Of a DNA stretch of 64,000 bases, positions 26,820 to 35,848 are shown piece by piece. The first letter of the stretch is position 1; every line of letters begins with the position of its first letter. The DNA comes from Pseudomonadales bacterium (lineage in GTDB: Bacteria; Pseudomonadota; Gammaproteobacteria; Pseudomonadales; Azotimanducaceae): assembly GCA_028281005.1 (NCBI GenBank), contig JANQKS010000013.1:81921-145920 (forward strand), in the 5' to 3' direction. Made by a program: the position numbers and the translations under genes. The notes below the pieces were generated by a model. It was not told the DNA's origin and did no database searches. It saw nothing but the letters and a program-made list of their open reading frames with translations.

Positions 26820-27548
26820 TTAACTGTCTGCCATATCAAACAGCAGGATTTCGGCACTATCTGGCGATTGCGTTCCGTCCGCAGCCGCCAGCGTGCTGAT
26901 AGTAAGGTCAGCTACGTGTGAAACCGCGAGGCCATCACCGCTTTCAAGTTGTGCTTCACCGACAGCCACCGACCCGGACATCACTTGCAGCCAAGCCCTA
27001 CGGTTTGCCTGCAACGTGTGCGTCACGCCATGCCCGGGCTGCAAACGCGCCAGGTATAAATCCACGTCTTGGTGGATGGTGAGCGAACCTAGGTGCCCAT
27101 CCCGTGAACCAACCAGATGCAGTTCGTTAGAAGCGGTAGCGGCAAAAGACTTCTGCTCGTAACTCGGCGCCAAACCGGTCTCTTCAGGGACAATCCAGAT
27201 CTGTAAAAACTCCAACGCTTCGTCGTCTGAGGCGTTAAATTCGCTGTGGCGGATACCGGTACCGGCGGTCATACGCTGCACTTCGCCGGCTCCTATCACC
27301 GAGCTATGGCCAAGGCTGTCACGATGAGCCATGGCACCTGCGCGTACCACGGAGATGATTTCCATATCGCTGTGGCCGTGAGCAGGGAAACCGGCGCCCG
27401 GCGCCACGCGATCTTCATTAATCACCCGCAACGGTCCAAAACCCATATGCGCAGGATCGTAGTACTGGCCAAATGAAAACGAGTGCTGGCTGTGCAACCC
27501 AGGCAATTGAGCCTGGCCTCTTGCTTGAGCGGGTCGAATGGCTTGCAT
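26820..27548 (-). CDS. Pirin-family protein (bicupin, YhaK-like)
   Basis: The 242-residue product has the pirin N-cupin: 'VAPGAGFPAHGHSDMEIISVV' supplies two metal-binding His residues, and 'AGTGIRHSEFN' supplies the third. The metal-linked Glu follows in 'LEFLQIWI'. The C-cupin is present but less conserved. Bacterial pirins can act as quercetinases or redox-responsive regulators. It is divergent from the LysR gene at 27701, so LysR control of pirin and the nitroreductase is likely. Confidence 0.9.
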   Translation of the reverse strand: MQAIRPAQARGQAQLPGLHSQHSFSFGQYYDPAHMGFGPLRVINEDRVAPGAGFPAHGHSDMEIISVVRAGAMAHRDSLGHSSVIGAGEVQRMTAGTGIRHSEFNASDDEALEFLQIWIVPEETGLAPSYEQKSFAATASNELHLVGSRDGHLGSLTIHQDVDLYLARLQPGHGVTHTLQANRRAWLQVMSGSVAVGEAQLESGDGLAVSHVADLTISTLAAADGTQSPDSAEILLFDMADS

Positions 27549-27640
27549 GACTACCCTCCTTGTTTCTCCTTATTGACCGTTAGTTATAAAAGACATGGGC
27601 ATTCTAAACGTCGCTCAAAACAAAACAATCAATCAGAAAA

Positions 27641-27655
27641 GAAACATATTGTTTC
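27641..27655. promoter_or_regulatory. Candidate LysR operator between pirin and LysR genes
   Basis: GAAACA-TAT-TGTTTC is a perfect inverted repeat in the 152-base divergent region, 45 bases from the LysR start. Position and symmetry fit a LysR-type autoregulatory site. No binding evidence exists in sequence alone. Confidence 0.5.
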
Positions 27656-27700
27656 CATTTTGGATACAATTGATGACCGATATCGCTAAAGAGGAGCCAT

Positions 27701-28615
27701 ATGGATTTTGTGCAGGGCATGCGTGCCTATACCAAGGTCGTGGAGCTTGAAGGGTTTGCCGCGGCTGCTCGGGAACTTGGCGTATCTCGCTCTATGATCA
27801 ATAAGCGGGTCGCGAAGCTAGAGAACGAACTGGGTGCGCAATTGCTACGCCGTAGCACCCGACGAGTATCCACCACGGATACAGGCAATGCTTTCTATGC
27901 GCGCTGCGTGCAAATCCTCGCTGATTTAGATGAGGCAATTAGCTCTGTTAGAGAGCAGCAGGACCACCCATCAGGCAATTTACGCATCAACGCACCCATG
28001 ACTCTGGGAACCTTACACCTAGCACCGCTCATCGCCGAATTCATGGGTCTGTACCCGGATGTACGCGTGGAGATGGTATTGAACGACCGCTACGTGGATC
28101 CGTTAGAGGAAGGCTTCGACGTTACCGTAAGGGTTGGCGAGCCGGAATATTCCACCAGCCTGGTGACCCAAGAAATTGTTGCGGCACCGCGCGTGCTCTG
28201 CTGCGCACCCGCCTATCTCGCCAAGCATGGCAGACCCCATCAACCAACTGATCTGAAACACCATCACATGCTGCACTATGGCTACCAGGAATCAGGTCAA
28301 GTGTGGCGTCTTACCGATGCTGAACAGACACTTTCTGTGGCCATCCAGTGCATTATGTGGTCCAACAATGGTGAGGTCCTTCGAGCCGCGGCTGTGGCGG
28401 CCCATGGCATCGCCATGTTGCCAACATTCATTATTGAGCGCGACCTGCACGAAGGCCGATTGGTACCCATACTGGAGGATTACCCGCCGACGCCGAGCAG
28501 TTTGTTGACGTTGTATCCTCGTCACCGTCACTTGTCCACCAAGGTGCAGTTGTTTGTGAGCTTGTTAAAGGACAGGCTTGGCGAGGGAGCGAATTGGCAA
28601 CCCTTACAAGACTGA
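27701..28615 (+). CDS. LysR-family transcriptional regulator
   Basis: This 304-residue regulator has the N-terminal winged helix ('[39 protein letters not shown]', residues 3-41, shown in part) and the LysR effector domain from about residue 90 ('[19 protein letters not shown]'). It follows AGAGGAG with good spacing. It is of the AaeR/DhcR-like subgroup that often lies beside pirin and quinone oxidoreductases. It probably regulates the divergent pirin and nitroreductase genes. Confidence 0.92.
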   Translation: MDFVQGMRAYTKVVELEGFAAAARELGVSRSMINKRVAKLENELGAQLLRRSTRRVSTTDTGNAFYARCVQILADLDEAISSVREQQDHPSGNLRINAPMTLGTLHLAPLIAEFMGLYPDVRVEMVLNDRYVDPLEEGFDVTVRVGEPEYSTSLVTQEIVAAPRVLCCAPAYLAKHGRPHQPTDLKHHHMLHYGYQESGQVWRLTDAEQTLSVAIQCIMWSNNGEVLRAAAVAAHGIAMLPTFIIERDLHEGRLVPILEDYPPTPSSLLTLYPRHRHLSTKVQLFVSLLKDRLGEGANWQPLQD

Positions 28616-28661
28616 CGCGAAGTAAGCCCGACCATCTGATGGCCGCGTGCATAGCCCAAAC

Positions 28662-30227
28662 TTAACGCGTAGGCGCCAAACCTGCTGCTACTGGATAGGC
28701 CGCCGCGCGCTGCACCACCGCTGGATTGACTTCCAAGACCCGCCGCCGACTTTCTCCAGGTGCTAGATACGACAGCCGTTGGGACGTAGTACGAACACCT
28801 TCCGTGGTCTGCAACTCAACTCGCACAAGCACATCTTTGACTGCCAAACCTGCATTGTTACGAACCAACAATACATATCGATTGTTGTCATCCAGGCCGA
28901 CCCGGGTTTGGATGTATTTAGCGGGTTGTTCAGGTAATTCCAGACGCGTCAAGCTCAAGCGCGCCGCCTGACCTTCAGCACCCTGCCCCTGCCCAGCCTG
29001 GGCGTAGTACTGTTTGGCCGCCTCCAAATCGCCTTCTGCTTCAGCCAACTGGCCGAGGGCTTGATAGGCGGACGCGGTGGGTAACAATCGGACGGACTGG
29101 CTCAAGTCCGACTTGGCGCGACCGTTCTGCTGCTGTTTCGCAAAAGTCAAACCGCGGCTTAAGTAGTAGACAAAGTATCCGCTGTCGCGCTCGATAGCTC
29201 GATCAAAATTAGTCAGGGCATCGTCATAGCGGGATTGTTTGTAACGAATTGAGCCGCGTAAGCCATGAAACAAAGCTTCTCTGTTAGAAATGGCCAAAGC
29301 AGTATTCACCTTGGCTAACGCCGCGTCATAATCGCCATCTTCATATAGATCTCGCGCCTCATCGTAGGCATTAAAGGCGGGCTGAACCTCTCGCAGGCCA
29401 GCCGTGGCTCTGGCATAGGCAGGTTGGCCAAGGACACCGCCTGCGGTGCCTTCGTCACGCAATTGCTTGACCAACATGCGGTTGTTGGCAAGCCGTTCTT
29501 CAGAAGGCGGGTGGGTGGCCATCAATCCCTCCAAAAAGCTGCTCTGGCGACCAGCGGACAGTTTCACAAAAATCTCTTGTAAGGTCACAGCCCCATAGGG
29601 GTCATACCCCGCTTGGGCCATAAACCTGGTGCCATAAAAGTCTGCTTCGCGCTCCGCGTCACGGGAGTTCTTCTGATTGAGCAAGCTTGCCGCTAGTTGG
29701 GCACTGCCGAGCACACCGCCCGCATATTCCTGGCCTGCGGTGCCAACGGCCGCAGCCACCAAGACTGCCTGGGCCAACAAGCCGCGCTCCAATCGTTTGG
29801 CACCGTGACGGGCAGCAGCGTGTGCAACCTCATGTCCCAGCACAGCTGCTAACTCGGCTTCGTTGCGCATCAGTGTCAACAACCCTCGATTGATGGCGAT
29901 CTTACCCCCCGGCAGAGCCCAGGCATTCGGCATGCTGTTATTGAGCACGACGAACTCATAAGGCAAGTCGACCCCACTTGCGGCTGCAAGCTTCTGACCA
30001 ACCTGGTCGACGTACGCCGTTAACGCGGGATCTGTATTGTAAGGGCCACCCTGTATCTGCTGGGCTGGGGCAAATTGCTCCTGCCCGATGGCAATCTCTT
30101 GTGACGTGCTGACCAACGCAATTTCACGTTGACCGGTCACTGGATTCACCGCACACCCGGTTACCACCAACAGTAGCGCCAACACACCCATGCCGCGGCT
30201 TGCGGACCGGTATTGTGACAGTTTCAT
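28662..30227 (-). CDS. M48-family metalloprotease lipoprotein with TPR repeats
   Basis: The 521-residue protein has a lipoprotein signal ending 'LLLVVTGC' (lipidated Cys25). The M48 zinc site is 'HEVAHAAARH' (HExxH), with the third ligand Glu in 'RDAEREADFYG'. C-terminal TPR-like helices extend from about residue 290 to 430. The layout is that of BepA/LoiP-like outer-membrane quality-control proteases. I start at ATG 30227 because AGGAGA lies 6 bases upstream; an in-frame extension to 30266 lacks one. It is a monocistronic-looking gene. Confidence 0.92.
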   Translation of the reverse strand: MKLSQYRSASRGMGVLALLLVVTGCAVNPVTGQREIALVSTSQEIAIGQEQFAPAQQIQGGPYNTDPALTAYVDQVGQKLAAASGVDLPYEFVVLNNSMPNAWALPGGKIAINRGLLTLMRNEAELAAVLGHEVAHAAARHGAKRLERGLLAQAVLVAAAVGTAGQEYAGGVLGSAQLAASLLNQKNSRDAEREADFYGTRFMAQAGYDPYGAVTLQEIFVKLSAGRQSSFLEGLMATHPPSEERLANNRMLVKQLRDEGTAGGVLGQPAYARATAGLREVQPAFNAYDEARDLYEDGDYDAALAKVNTALAISNREALFHGLRGSIRYKQSRYDDALTNFDRAIERDSGYFVYYLSRGLTFAKQQQNGRAKSDLSQSVRLLPTASAYQALGQLAEAEGDLEAAKQYYAQAGQGQGAEGQAARLSLTRLELPEQPAKYIQTRVGLDDNNRYVLLVRNNAGLAVKDVLVRVELQTTEGVRTTSQRLSYLAPGESRRRVLEVNPAVVQRAAAYPVAAGLAPTR

Positions 30228-30372
30228 GACAATCTCCTGTGTGTGGCGTTGCATCGGACCCGGCACCGCAGCAGGTAAGCAAATTTACAATTCACTACAA
30301 CGTGAAAACAGCGCTGCCAGCGTCTTTCGCCTATTTTGAACATGTAACGTGGCACATGGAAGCATCAACCCT

Positions 30373-30555
30373 ATGGCCGATTCGCCAACCGACGCAAAAC
30401 CCCAAGGGGAGCGCTCAATAAGCGACGCCGATCGTCTTAAACAAGACTATGCAAGCCGCATGGCGGGCGACCGGCCGGTGTCGCACAGCGTGGCGGTGGC
30501 CTATCGCCAACTGATTGCCCGATGCGAGCAACAAGCAAACAAAAGCCCTGAGTAA
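30373..30555 (+). CDS. Small hypothetical protein
   Basis: This 60-residue polar, charged product contains 'SDADRLKQDYASRMAGDRPVSH' (shown in part) and no hydrophobic segment. I do not recognise it. The codon pattern is consistent with coding, but no convincing ribosome binding site precedes ATG 30373; GGAAG is 11 bases away. It may be an unstable small protein or a chance ORF. Confidence 0.4.
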   Translation: MADSPTDAKPQGERSISDADRLKQDYASRMAGDRPVSHSVAVAYRQLIARCEQQANKSPE

Positions 30556-30649
30556 CGCCCAAAAGCGCCCCATCCCGCCCGTTTGTTTTCCATTTTACCT
30601 CCATAAACCCTGCAGGGGCTTTGCAGCTTTACTGCCTAATATGCGAGGT

Positions 30650-30811
30650 ATGGAAAGCCAGTACCAACACTCAAGACGAACTCCCGCGAGGGCCATTCTC
30701 ATGGATGCTGATCTGGCAGAAGCAGACGATCACTTGAGCAAAAGTGAGAGCGTTTTGATCTTAGCTGCGCTGTGCACTCTTGCTGTGAGCATTTTGTTTT
30801 CTCTCCAATGA
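30650..30811 (+). CDS. Small tail-anchored hypothetical protein
   Basis: The 53-residue reading frame ends in a clear hydrophobic helix ('SVLILAALCTLAVSILFSL'), preceded by an acidic stretch ('DADLAEADD'). This is the layout of a C-terminally anchored small membrane protein. GAGG lies too near the ATG for an ideal site. An intrinsic terminator follows 40 bases later, which supports a real transcript ending here. Function unknown. Confidence 0.4.
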   Translation: MESQYQHSRRTPARAILMDADLAEADDHLSKSESVLILAALCTLAVSILFSLQ

Positions 30812-30851
30812 CCCCAACTCTCCAATGAGTACCTTGTGATATTAATATCGC

Positions 30852-30879
30852 AAACCCCGCTGAAAGCGGGGTTTTTTTT
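30852..30879 (+). terminator. Rho-independent terminator
   Basis: AAACCCCGC and GCGGGGTTT form a 9-bp stem around the loop TGAAA and run into eight T residues. This is the most canonical intrinsic terminator in the window. It ends the small-ORF transcript ahead of the LLM oxidoreductase gene. Confidence 0.92.
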
Positions 30880-30969
30880 GCCTCGGAATTAACCCCGCGC
30901 AACTCTGGCCTTCGCACAGGCTTGGTGGCAAGGTATTGTTTGAACTGGGGAACAAACGGGAGGCAAGAC

Positions 30970-32181
30970 ATGCGTTTTGGCGTCTTTTACGAGCTGCAAC
31001 TACCCAAACCGTGGACTGAGGATGCAGAGCACACCCTCATCCATGAAGCCATCGAACAAGTACAACTGGCGGACCGTCTTGGTATCGATTACGCCTGGGC
31101 GGTTGAACACCATTTCTTAGACGAATATTCCCATTGCTCCGCATCAGATGTGTTTCTCACCGCGCTCGCGGCCAAAACAGAGCACATTCGCGTGGGCTTT
31201 GGTATTCGCCAGGTCATCCCAAATTACAACCACCCATCGCGAACCGCAGAGTCGGTGGCAATGTTGGATCTCATCTCTAACGGCCGCGTTGAATTTGGCA
31301 TCGGCGAAGGGGCCACGCGTTTGGAGCTGCACGGTTATGGCATCGACGCCAAACAAAAGCGTGCGCTGTCGTTAGAAGCGGCCGAACAAATCGCCAACAT
31401 GATGGTCATGGATCCCTACCCAGGCTATGAAGGTGAGGGTTTTTCCATGCCGTGCCGTAACGTTCTGCCAAAACCCCACCAAAAACCACACCCACCCATG
31501 TGGCTTGCCTGCACCAACCGTAAAACCATTGAGGTGGCGGCGCGTAATGGCTTAGGAGCACTGGCGTTCACCTTTGTCGACCCGGAGGAAGCCCGTACCT
31601 GGGCGGACATTTACTACAACATCATCAAATCGGAAGAGTGCGTCCCACTCGGCCATCGGGTAAACGCCAACATCGCCTTGGTATCCGGTTTCTCTCTACA
31701 TGAGAACGCCGAAGAAGCCCGCCGCCGCGGCAACGACGGATTTGCCTTTTTCCGCTACGCCATCAACGCCCTGGTGGCCAATGACATAAAGCCGGGGCGC
31801 ACCACATTGTGGGATGAATACGAAGCCTTGCGCGATCAGGATCTGCCCACCATTGCCGCCACGGGTATCGGCACGCCGGAGCACTTCACCCAGCACATTA
31901 AAGAGTTCCAAGACGTGGGTATCGACCAAGTGATTTTCCTGCAGCAGGGCGGCAAAAACCGCCATGAACACATCTGTGAATCGTTAGAGTTGTTCGGTGA
32001 TAAAGTCTTGCCGCAATTTGCTGATGGCCGCGAGCAACGCGAAGCTGACAAAGCAAGAGAACTGGCGCCCTATATTGAGGCCGCCTTGGCGCGTAAGCGC
32101 ACCATGCCGTCGCTGGCGGATGACGACATTCCTGTGGTGTGGGCTTCGCGGGAACGGGAAGCGTTTTATCACAAGAGTTAG
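30970..32181 (+). CDS. LLM-class flavin-dependent oxidoreductase
   Basis: This 403-residue luciferase-like monooxygenase has the TIM-barrel entry 'MRFGVFYELQLPKPW', 'YAWAVEHHFLDEYSH', 'RVGFGIRQVIPNYNHPSRTAE' and 'NGRVEFGIGEGATRLE'. These match F420/FMN-linked enzymes of the bacterial luciferase superfamily. The start at ATG 30970 follows GGGAGG. VOC and GST genes follow on the same strand at gaps of 75-80 bases, so an oxidation plus detoxification cassette is likely. An FMN reductase partner is not adjacent. Confidence 0.9.
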   Translation: MRFGVFYELQLPKPWTEDAEHTLIHEAIEQVQLADRLGIDYAWAVEHHFLDEYSHCSASDVFLTALAAKTEHIRVGFGIRQVIPNYNHPSRTAESVAMLDLISNGRVEFGIGEGATRLELHGYGIDAKQKRALSLEAAEQIANMMVMDPYPGYEGEGFSMPCRNVLPKPHQKPHPPMWLACTNRKTIEVAARNGLGALAFTFVDPEEARTWADIYYNIIKSEECVPLGHRVNANIALVSGFSLHENAEEARRRGNDGFAFFRYAINALVANDIKPGRTTLWDEYEALRDQDLPTIAATGIGTPEHFTQHIKEFQDVGIDQVIFLQQGGKNRHEHICESLELFGDKVLPQFADGREQREADKARELAPYIEAALARKRTMPSLADDDIPVVWASREREAFYHKS

Positions 32182-32256
32182 GGCCCGACCCATCCACTGC
32201 CCTATTAACTGAAAACAAGTTCACCAAAACACGGACCACGAGGACACTACACAACC

Positions 32257-32727
32257 ATGAGCGACAATCCAGCCGACGCCATCCAAATGGAGCAACCCCA
32301 AGTTCCGATGAAGTACCTGCACACTATGGTGCGGGTGACAGACATCGATAAATCCCTCGCCTTTTACTGCGATGCCCTGGGCCTGGAAGAACTAAATCGT
32401 TATGACAGCGAAGAAGGCCGCTTTACCTTGGTGTTTTTGGCGGCTCCTGGAGATTCCGAGGCGCAGGTAGAGCTGACCCACAACTGGGATCCGGAAGCCC
32501 TCGCCGGCGGCCGCAACTTTGGCCACTTGGCTTATGCGGTCGACGACATTTACGCCACTTGCCAACGGCTGGTGGACCACGGCGTGACCATCAACCGCCC
32601 GCCGCGGGATGGGCGCATGGCGTTTGTACGTTCGCCGGACGGTATTTCTGTCGAGTTGCTCCAGTCCGCCGGAGCGCAAGCACCCCAGGAGCCGTGGCAA
32701 AGCATGGAGAACATCGGCGAGTGGTAG
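32257..32727 (+). CDS. Glyoxalase I-like VOC protein
   Basis: This 156-residue VOC protein opens with 'YLHTMVRVTDIDKSLAFYCDALGLEE' and ends 'AFVRSPDGISVELLQ', very close to the lactoylglutathione lyase GloA pattern. Metal ligand candidates are the His in 'LHTMV', a Glu in the 'VELTHN' strand, the His in 'FGHLAY' and the Glu in 'SVELLQ'. A GloA-like isomerase acting on glutathione thiohemiacetals fits the neighbouring GST genes. I leave the symbol blank because gloA paralogs are common. Confidence 0.87.
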   Translation: MSDNPADAIQMEQPQVPMKYLHTMVRVTDIDKSLAFYCDALGLEELNRYDSEEGRFTLVFLAAPGDSEAQVELTHNWDPEALAGGRNFGHLAYAVDDIYATCQRLVDHGVTINRPPRDGRMAFVRSPDGISVELLQSAGAQAPQEPWQSMENIGEW

Positions 32728-32806
32728 CAGGTTCCACGCGCATCAATCTAACGACACACATTTTTTCTAGATCACTGTTTCTAAATTAAGCACGGGAGAG
32801 AGGACT

Positions 32807-33421
32807 ATGAAACTATATAACTCAATGGGGCCAAACCCACACGTGGTTCGCATGTTTGCCGCCGAGGTCGGCGTCACCATGGACATGGAAGACATCGACC
32901 TGATGGCCGGCGCCAACCGCGAGGCTGACTTTCTGAAGATTAATCCATCTGGCCAGCTGCCTTGTTTACTGCTTGACAACGGCAATCGCATCGCTGAAAT
33001 CACCGCCATCTGTGAGTACTTAGATGAAGTCAGCGACGGGCCTTCGCTGATGGGTGAAAGCGCAGAGGAACGCGCCAACACCCGCATGTGGACCAGACGC
33101 ATAGACCTCAACATCTGTGAACCCCTGGCCAACGGCTTTCGCTACGCGGAAGGGTTACCCATCTTCAAAGACCGCATGATTACCATCCCCGAGGCCGCGG
33201 AAGGCTTAAAGAGCATTGCGCGCGAAAAACTGGCTTGGCTCAACGGCCTGATGGACGATGGCCGGCAGTTTGTGGGCGGCGACAAAATCTCCTTAGCGGA
33301 CGTGCTGCTGTACTGCATGCTGGCTTTTGGCAACCAGGTGGGTCAGCCGTTCGACGAAGGGCTTAGCAACATCAAACCTTGGTTTGATCGCATGGCGGCG
33401 CGCCCCAGCGCGGCGGCTTGA
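32807..33421 (+). CDS. Glutathione S-transferase-like protein
   Basis: The 204-residue product has an N-terminal thioredoxin fold beginning 'KLYNSMGPNPHVVRMFAAEVG'. It contains the glutathione-binding 'NPSGQLPCLLLDNG' (cis-Pro) and 'RIAEITAICEYLDE' (Ser/Glu-Ser position). A helical C-terminal domain ends 'FDRMAARPSA'. It is preceded by GAGAGAGGAC at proper spacing. It probably shares an operon with the LLM and VOC genes. Substrate unknown. Confidence 0.9.
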   Translation: MKLYNSMGPNPHVVRMFAAEVGVTMDMEDIDLMAGANREADFLKINPSGQLPCLLLDNGNRIAEITAICEYLDEVSDGPSLMGESAEERANTRMWTRRIDLNICEPLANGFRYAEGLPIFKDRMITIPEAAEGLKSIAREKLAWLNGLMDDGRQFVGGDKISLADVLLYCMLAFGNQVGQPFDEGLSNIKPWFDRMAARPSAAA

Positions 33422-33440
33422 ACGTTTAACGCTGACATAG

Positions 33441-33473
33441 CCGCGCACACAAGCGGAAAGCTTGTGTGCGCGG
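33441..33473 (+). terminator. 14-bp perfect hairpin after the GST gene
   Basis: CCGCGCACACAAGC pairs with GCTTGTGTGCGCGG around GGAAA. No T-run follows, so it may act as a Rho-assisted terminator or 3' stabiliser. It separates the LLM-VOC-GST unit from the second GST gene. Confidence 0.55.
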
Positions 33474-33566
33474 GTCTAACCCCAAAAAACCTACACAAAA
33501 AGCAGCGCCGCTATAAAGCCACAACTTCTCTATTTAGATATCCGCGGCCGCGCTGATCCTATCCGT

Positions 33567-34163
33567 ATGCTGCTGAGTTTTCTTGAGATCGAATATCTGG
33601 ATCGACAGGTGACGCTAGATGAGTGGTCGCAAGGCAATATCCCAACGCCATTTGCTCGTATGCCGGTCTATACCGAGGGTGTGCTCGTGATCCCGGAGGC
33701 ACATGCCATCATGAATCACTTGGGGCGTGCTCATGGATTGATGGGGGAGACCGAGGCGCAGCGCGTTCGCTGTGACGTCACCATCGAAGCTTGGAGAGAC
33801 TACGGCAATCGCGTCGCCAACGCCTTTGGTGCGCTGTCAACCTCCGAGGATGAACGGAAGCGGTTTGTAAAAGAAGAACAACCTAGGCTACTGGCCGACT
33901 TGGAGGCCTTCTATCGCACAAACAACTCCGTTTCCGGCTATTGGGCTGGGGATACGATAACCATCGCTGACTTTACCGCGTTCCACCTTGTCGACGGACT
34001 GCGAGGCCAATTCCCCTCGCTGTTTGCGCGCTTTGCCGGTCTTGGCGAATTCCACACTCAATTTGCCGAGCTACCGAAGATCAAGCGTTACCTGGATTCC
34101 CCGCATCGACCGGCGGCTTTGTTCTACGGGCCGGCAGGCAAAATCTACCCTAAGGACGCCTGA
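33567..34163 (+). CDS. Sigma-type GST-like gene with lost start codon; possible pseudogene
   Basis: From ATG 33567 the product would be 198 residues and would lack the first beta strand and catalytic Tyr of a GST. The same frame continues upstream as 'KPQLLYLDIRGRADPIR', an excellent GST N terminus with its Tyr, back to an ATA codon at 33513. No ATG, GTG or TTG occurs between there and an in-frame TAA at 33477. The remainder is intact: 'MPVYTEGVLVIPEAHAIMNHLG' and a full C-terminal domain. Either ATA is used, or the start codon mutated recently and the gene is dying. A sequence error (ATG to ATA) is a third option. Confidence 0.7.
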   Translation: MLLSFLEIEYLDRQVTLDEWSQGNIPTPFARMPVYTEGVLVIPEAHAIMNHLGRAHGLMGETEAQRVRCDVTIEAWRDYGNRVANAFGALSTSEDERKRFVKEEQPRLLADLEAFYRTNNSVSGYWAGDTITIADFTAFHLVDGLRGQFPSLFARFAGLGEFHTQFAELPKIKRYLDSPHRPAALFYGPAGKIYPKDA

Positions 34164-34245
34164 TGTAATGGGCCCGCGCCCGCCGAGTATGGCAACTTGC
34201 ACTCCGGTTGGAAGCACGGGAGCAGACCCACCAAAAATGGATCTT

Positions 34246-34737
34246 CTAAAGTTTACGGCCCAGCTTCTTTTCCGCTAACTTCCGCTCAAGGCCTTGGAAA
34301 GGCAGGCGCACCACTTCGAACGACATCAGCCCATGGACAAGCAACCATAGCCCAACACCACCGAAAACCCAGTACAAGATAGGCTCGTTGAATCCCCTAA
34401 TCGAGAAGAAGACGATCGCTAGAATGACGTAAGCAACAAGCCCGCTTAAGAAATCCTTCACACCTTTTGCGTATTCGAGGGCTTGGGCCTCATCCGGCTC
34501 AATGTGCTCACTGGCCGCCGACGTTGCTTTTTCTTGCTCTAAGTTAGACATGGTTTCATGCTCCGTGATAAATGTTGTGACATCTACCTCGAACACCGCT
34601 GCTAGCGCTTTCGCCGTTTCCAAGCTTGCGTTATGCCCCCGTTCGATACGCTGAATGGTGCGGACAGAGACATCGGTCAACTCGGCTAACTGATCCTGTG
34701 ACCAACCCTTGCGGAGACGTAGCTTGCGAACAATCAT
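34246..34737 (-). CDS. XRE-type HTH regulator with a two-TM C-terminal domain
   Basis: This 163-residue protein has an N-terminal Cro/C1 helix-turn-helix ('LRLRKGWSQDQLAELTDVSVRTIQRIERG'; residues 6-34, given in part), a linker, and a C-terminal 2TM domain ('FLSGLVAYVILAIVFFSI', then 'WVFGGVGLWLLVHGLMSF'). Such HTH-2TM proteins would be membrane-tethered transcription factors. The gene stands alone, convergent with the GST pseudogene. Target genes are unknown. Confidence 0.85.
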   Translation of the reverse strand: MIVRKLRLRKGWSQDQLAELTDVSVRTIQRIERGHNASLETAKALAAVFEVDVTTFITEHETMSNLEQEKATSAASEHIEPDEAQALEYAKGVKDFLSGLVAYVILAIVFFSIRGFNEPILYWVFGGVGLWLLVHGLMSFEVVRLPFQGLERKLAEKKLGRKL

Positions 34738-34897
34738 TGCGCTTCCCGTGGCTTCGAGGTAACGATATCTTCAAACCGAAAACGGTTTTCGAACACGACA
34801 TGAACCCGAAATCTACCTGAAACCGGGGTGACAGTGCATCGTTATACAATTCCTTGCAGACCGATTATTGGCCACAGACAGGCCGCGCCGTGATGGT

Positions 34898-35506
34898 ATG
34901 AAAGAAGTATTTCTCGCTTATTCAGAGCTGGTCGACCAGATTAAGGGCGCCCCACCCGCCGTGGGAATGTCCACTTCGGTGATAGCCATCGACGGATGTG
35001 GGGGTGCAGGCAAGACAACCCTCGCAGCTACCTTAGCGACCTTCCTGAGCGACTGCCCGGTTGTGCATACCGACGACTTTGCATCAGCCACAGTCCCCTT
35101 AGATTGGTATAGCCGCTTGTTGGAGCAGGTCTTAGTTCCGCTGAGCAACGGGCAACACGCACGCTATCAACGTTACGATTGGGCCACCTCCGAGCCCGCT
35201 GAATGGTGCGATGTCCCTACGCACAGATTTCTTATTGTTGAAGGCGTGAGCGCGTCCCGTCACGAGTTTAGACCTTACCTCGCATTCAGCCTTTTTGTAG
35301 AAACAGACCGAAAAACGCGCCTTGCGCGAGGACTTTTGCGAGACGGTAAAGATGCGGAGCAACTATGGTTGGGTTGGATGCGAGAAGAAGATGAATACAT
35401 CGCCAGGGATAACCCAATCGCCTATGCAGACGTGATTGTCTCGGGCAACCCAGAGTCCGTTCATGATTCGGCGAAGGAATTGATCGTGTTGGCTTGCGTG
35501 CAATAG
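34898..35506 (+). CDS. P-loop nucleoside/uridine kinase-like protein
   Basis: This 202-residue protein has Walker A 'AIDGCGGAGKTTLA', a DxD-like 'VVHTDDFA' and 'FLIVEGVSASRH', as in uridine kinase-like P-loop kinases. The lid region 'RKTRLARGLLRDG' supplies Arg residues. Start choice is uncertain: ATG 34898 or TTG 34868, and neither has a good ribosome binding site. The stop codon lies at the edge of an IS relic, but the length is near normal for the family, so truncation is not evident. Phosphate acceptor unknown. Confidence 0.75.
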   Translation: MKEVFLAYSELVDQIKGAPPAVGMSTSVIAIDGCGGAGKTTLAATLATFLSDCPVVHTDDFASATVPLDWYSRLLEQVLVPLSNGQHARYQRYDWATSEPAEWCDVPTHRFLIVEGVSASRHEFRPYLAFSLFVETDRKTRLARGLLRDGKDAEQLWLGWMREEDEYIARDNPIAYADVIVSGNPESVHDSAKELIVLACVQ

Positions 35507-35745
35507 TGCAAGCGCCTGGACCTGAGATTCGGTCAGCACGATGCCTTCGTGAGTGACTTATTCTTCCAGTGCTTCGAGCCGGTTTTTAAGTTCTCCAGAC
35601 CATGGCGCAGCCAAACCCTGCGAACCGCCTCCTGGCGGTACCACACATGGGCGAGATGAAGACACCCAGCTTGCGCCGCTCATTCGAAGTGCGAGCCTCC
35701 AATCTGCTTCGAGCAGTGCTTCTACACCCCTTCTTCAACAGCACT
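35507..35745 (-). pseudogene. Relic of an IS481-type transposase (N-terminal portion)
   Basis: On the minus strand three frames carry consecutive pieces of one transposase: 'YQSAVEEG' and 'EALLE', then 'SNERRKLGVFISP', then 'VRRVWLRHGLENLK', then 'LKNRLEALEE' stop 'VTHEGIVLTESQVQAL'. These match the pre-catalytic region of IS481-family integrase-core transposases in order, with frameshifts, a stop and an internal deletion. The DDE domain is missing. The fragment begins where the kinase gene ends. It marks past insertion activity in this eroded stretch. Confidence 0.7.
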
Positions 35746-35848
35746 TTGGTAACGCGCATTACCAGTATTCCATAAATTGGACCCTATCGTTTGGGGTAGG
35801 TATGTGGACATCATCAGACACCTCCCCCAATTCCGCAGCCGCTTGTGC

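Noticed and set aside
33441..33473. Integron attC site
   Set aside because: It is a strong hairpin but lacks the RYYYAAC/GTTRRRY core sites and there is no gene-cassette context.
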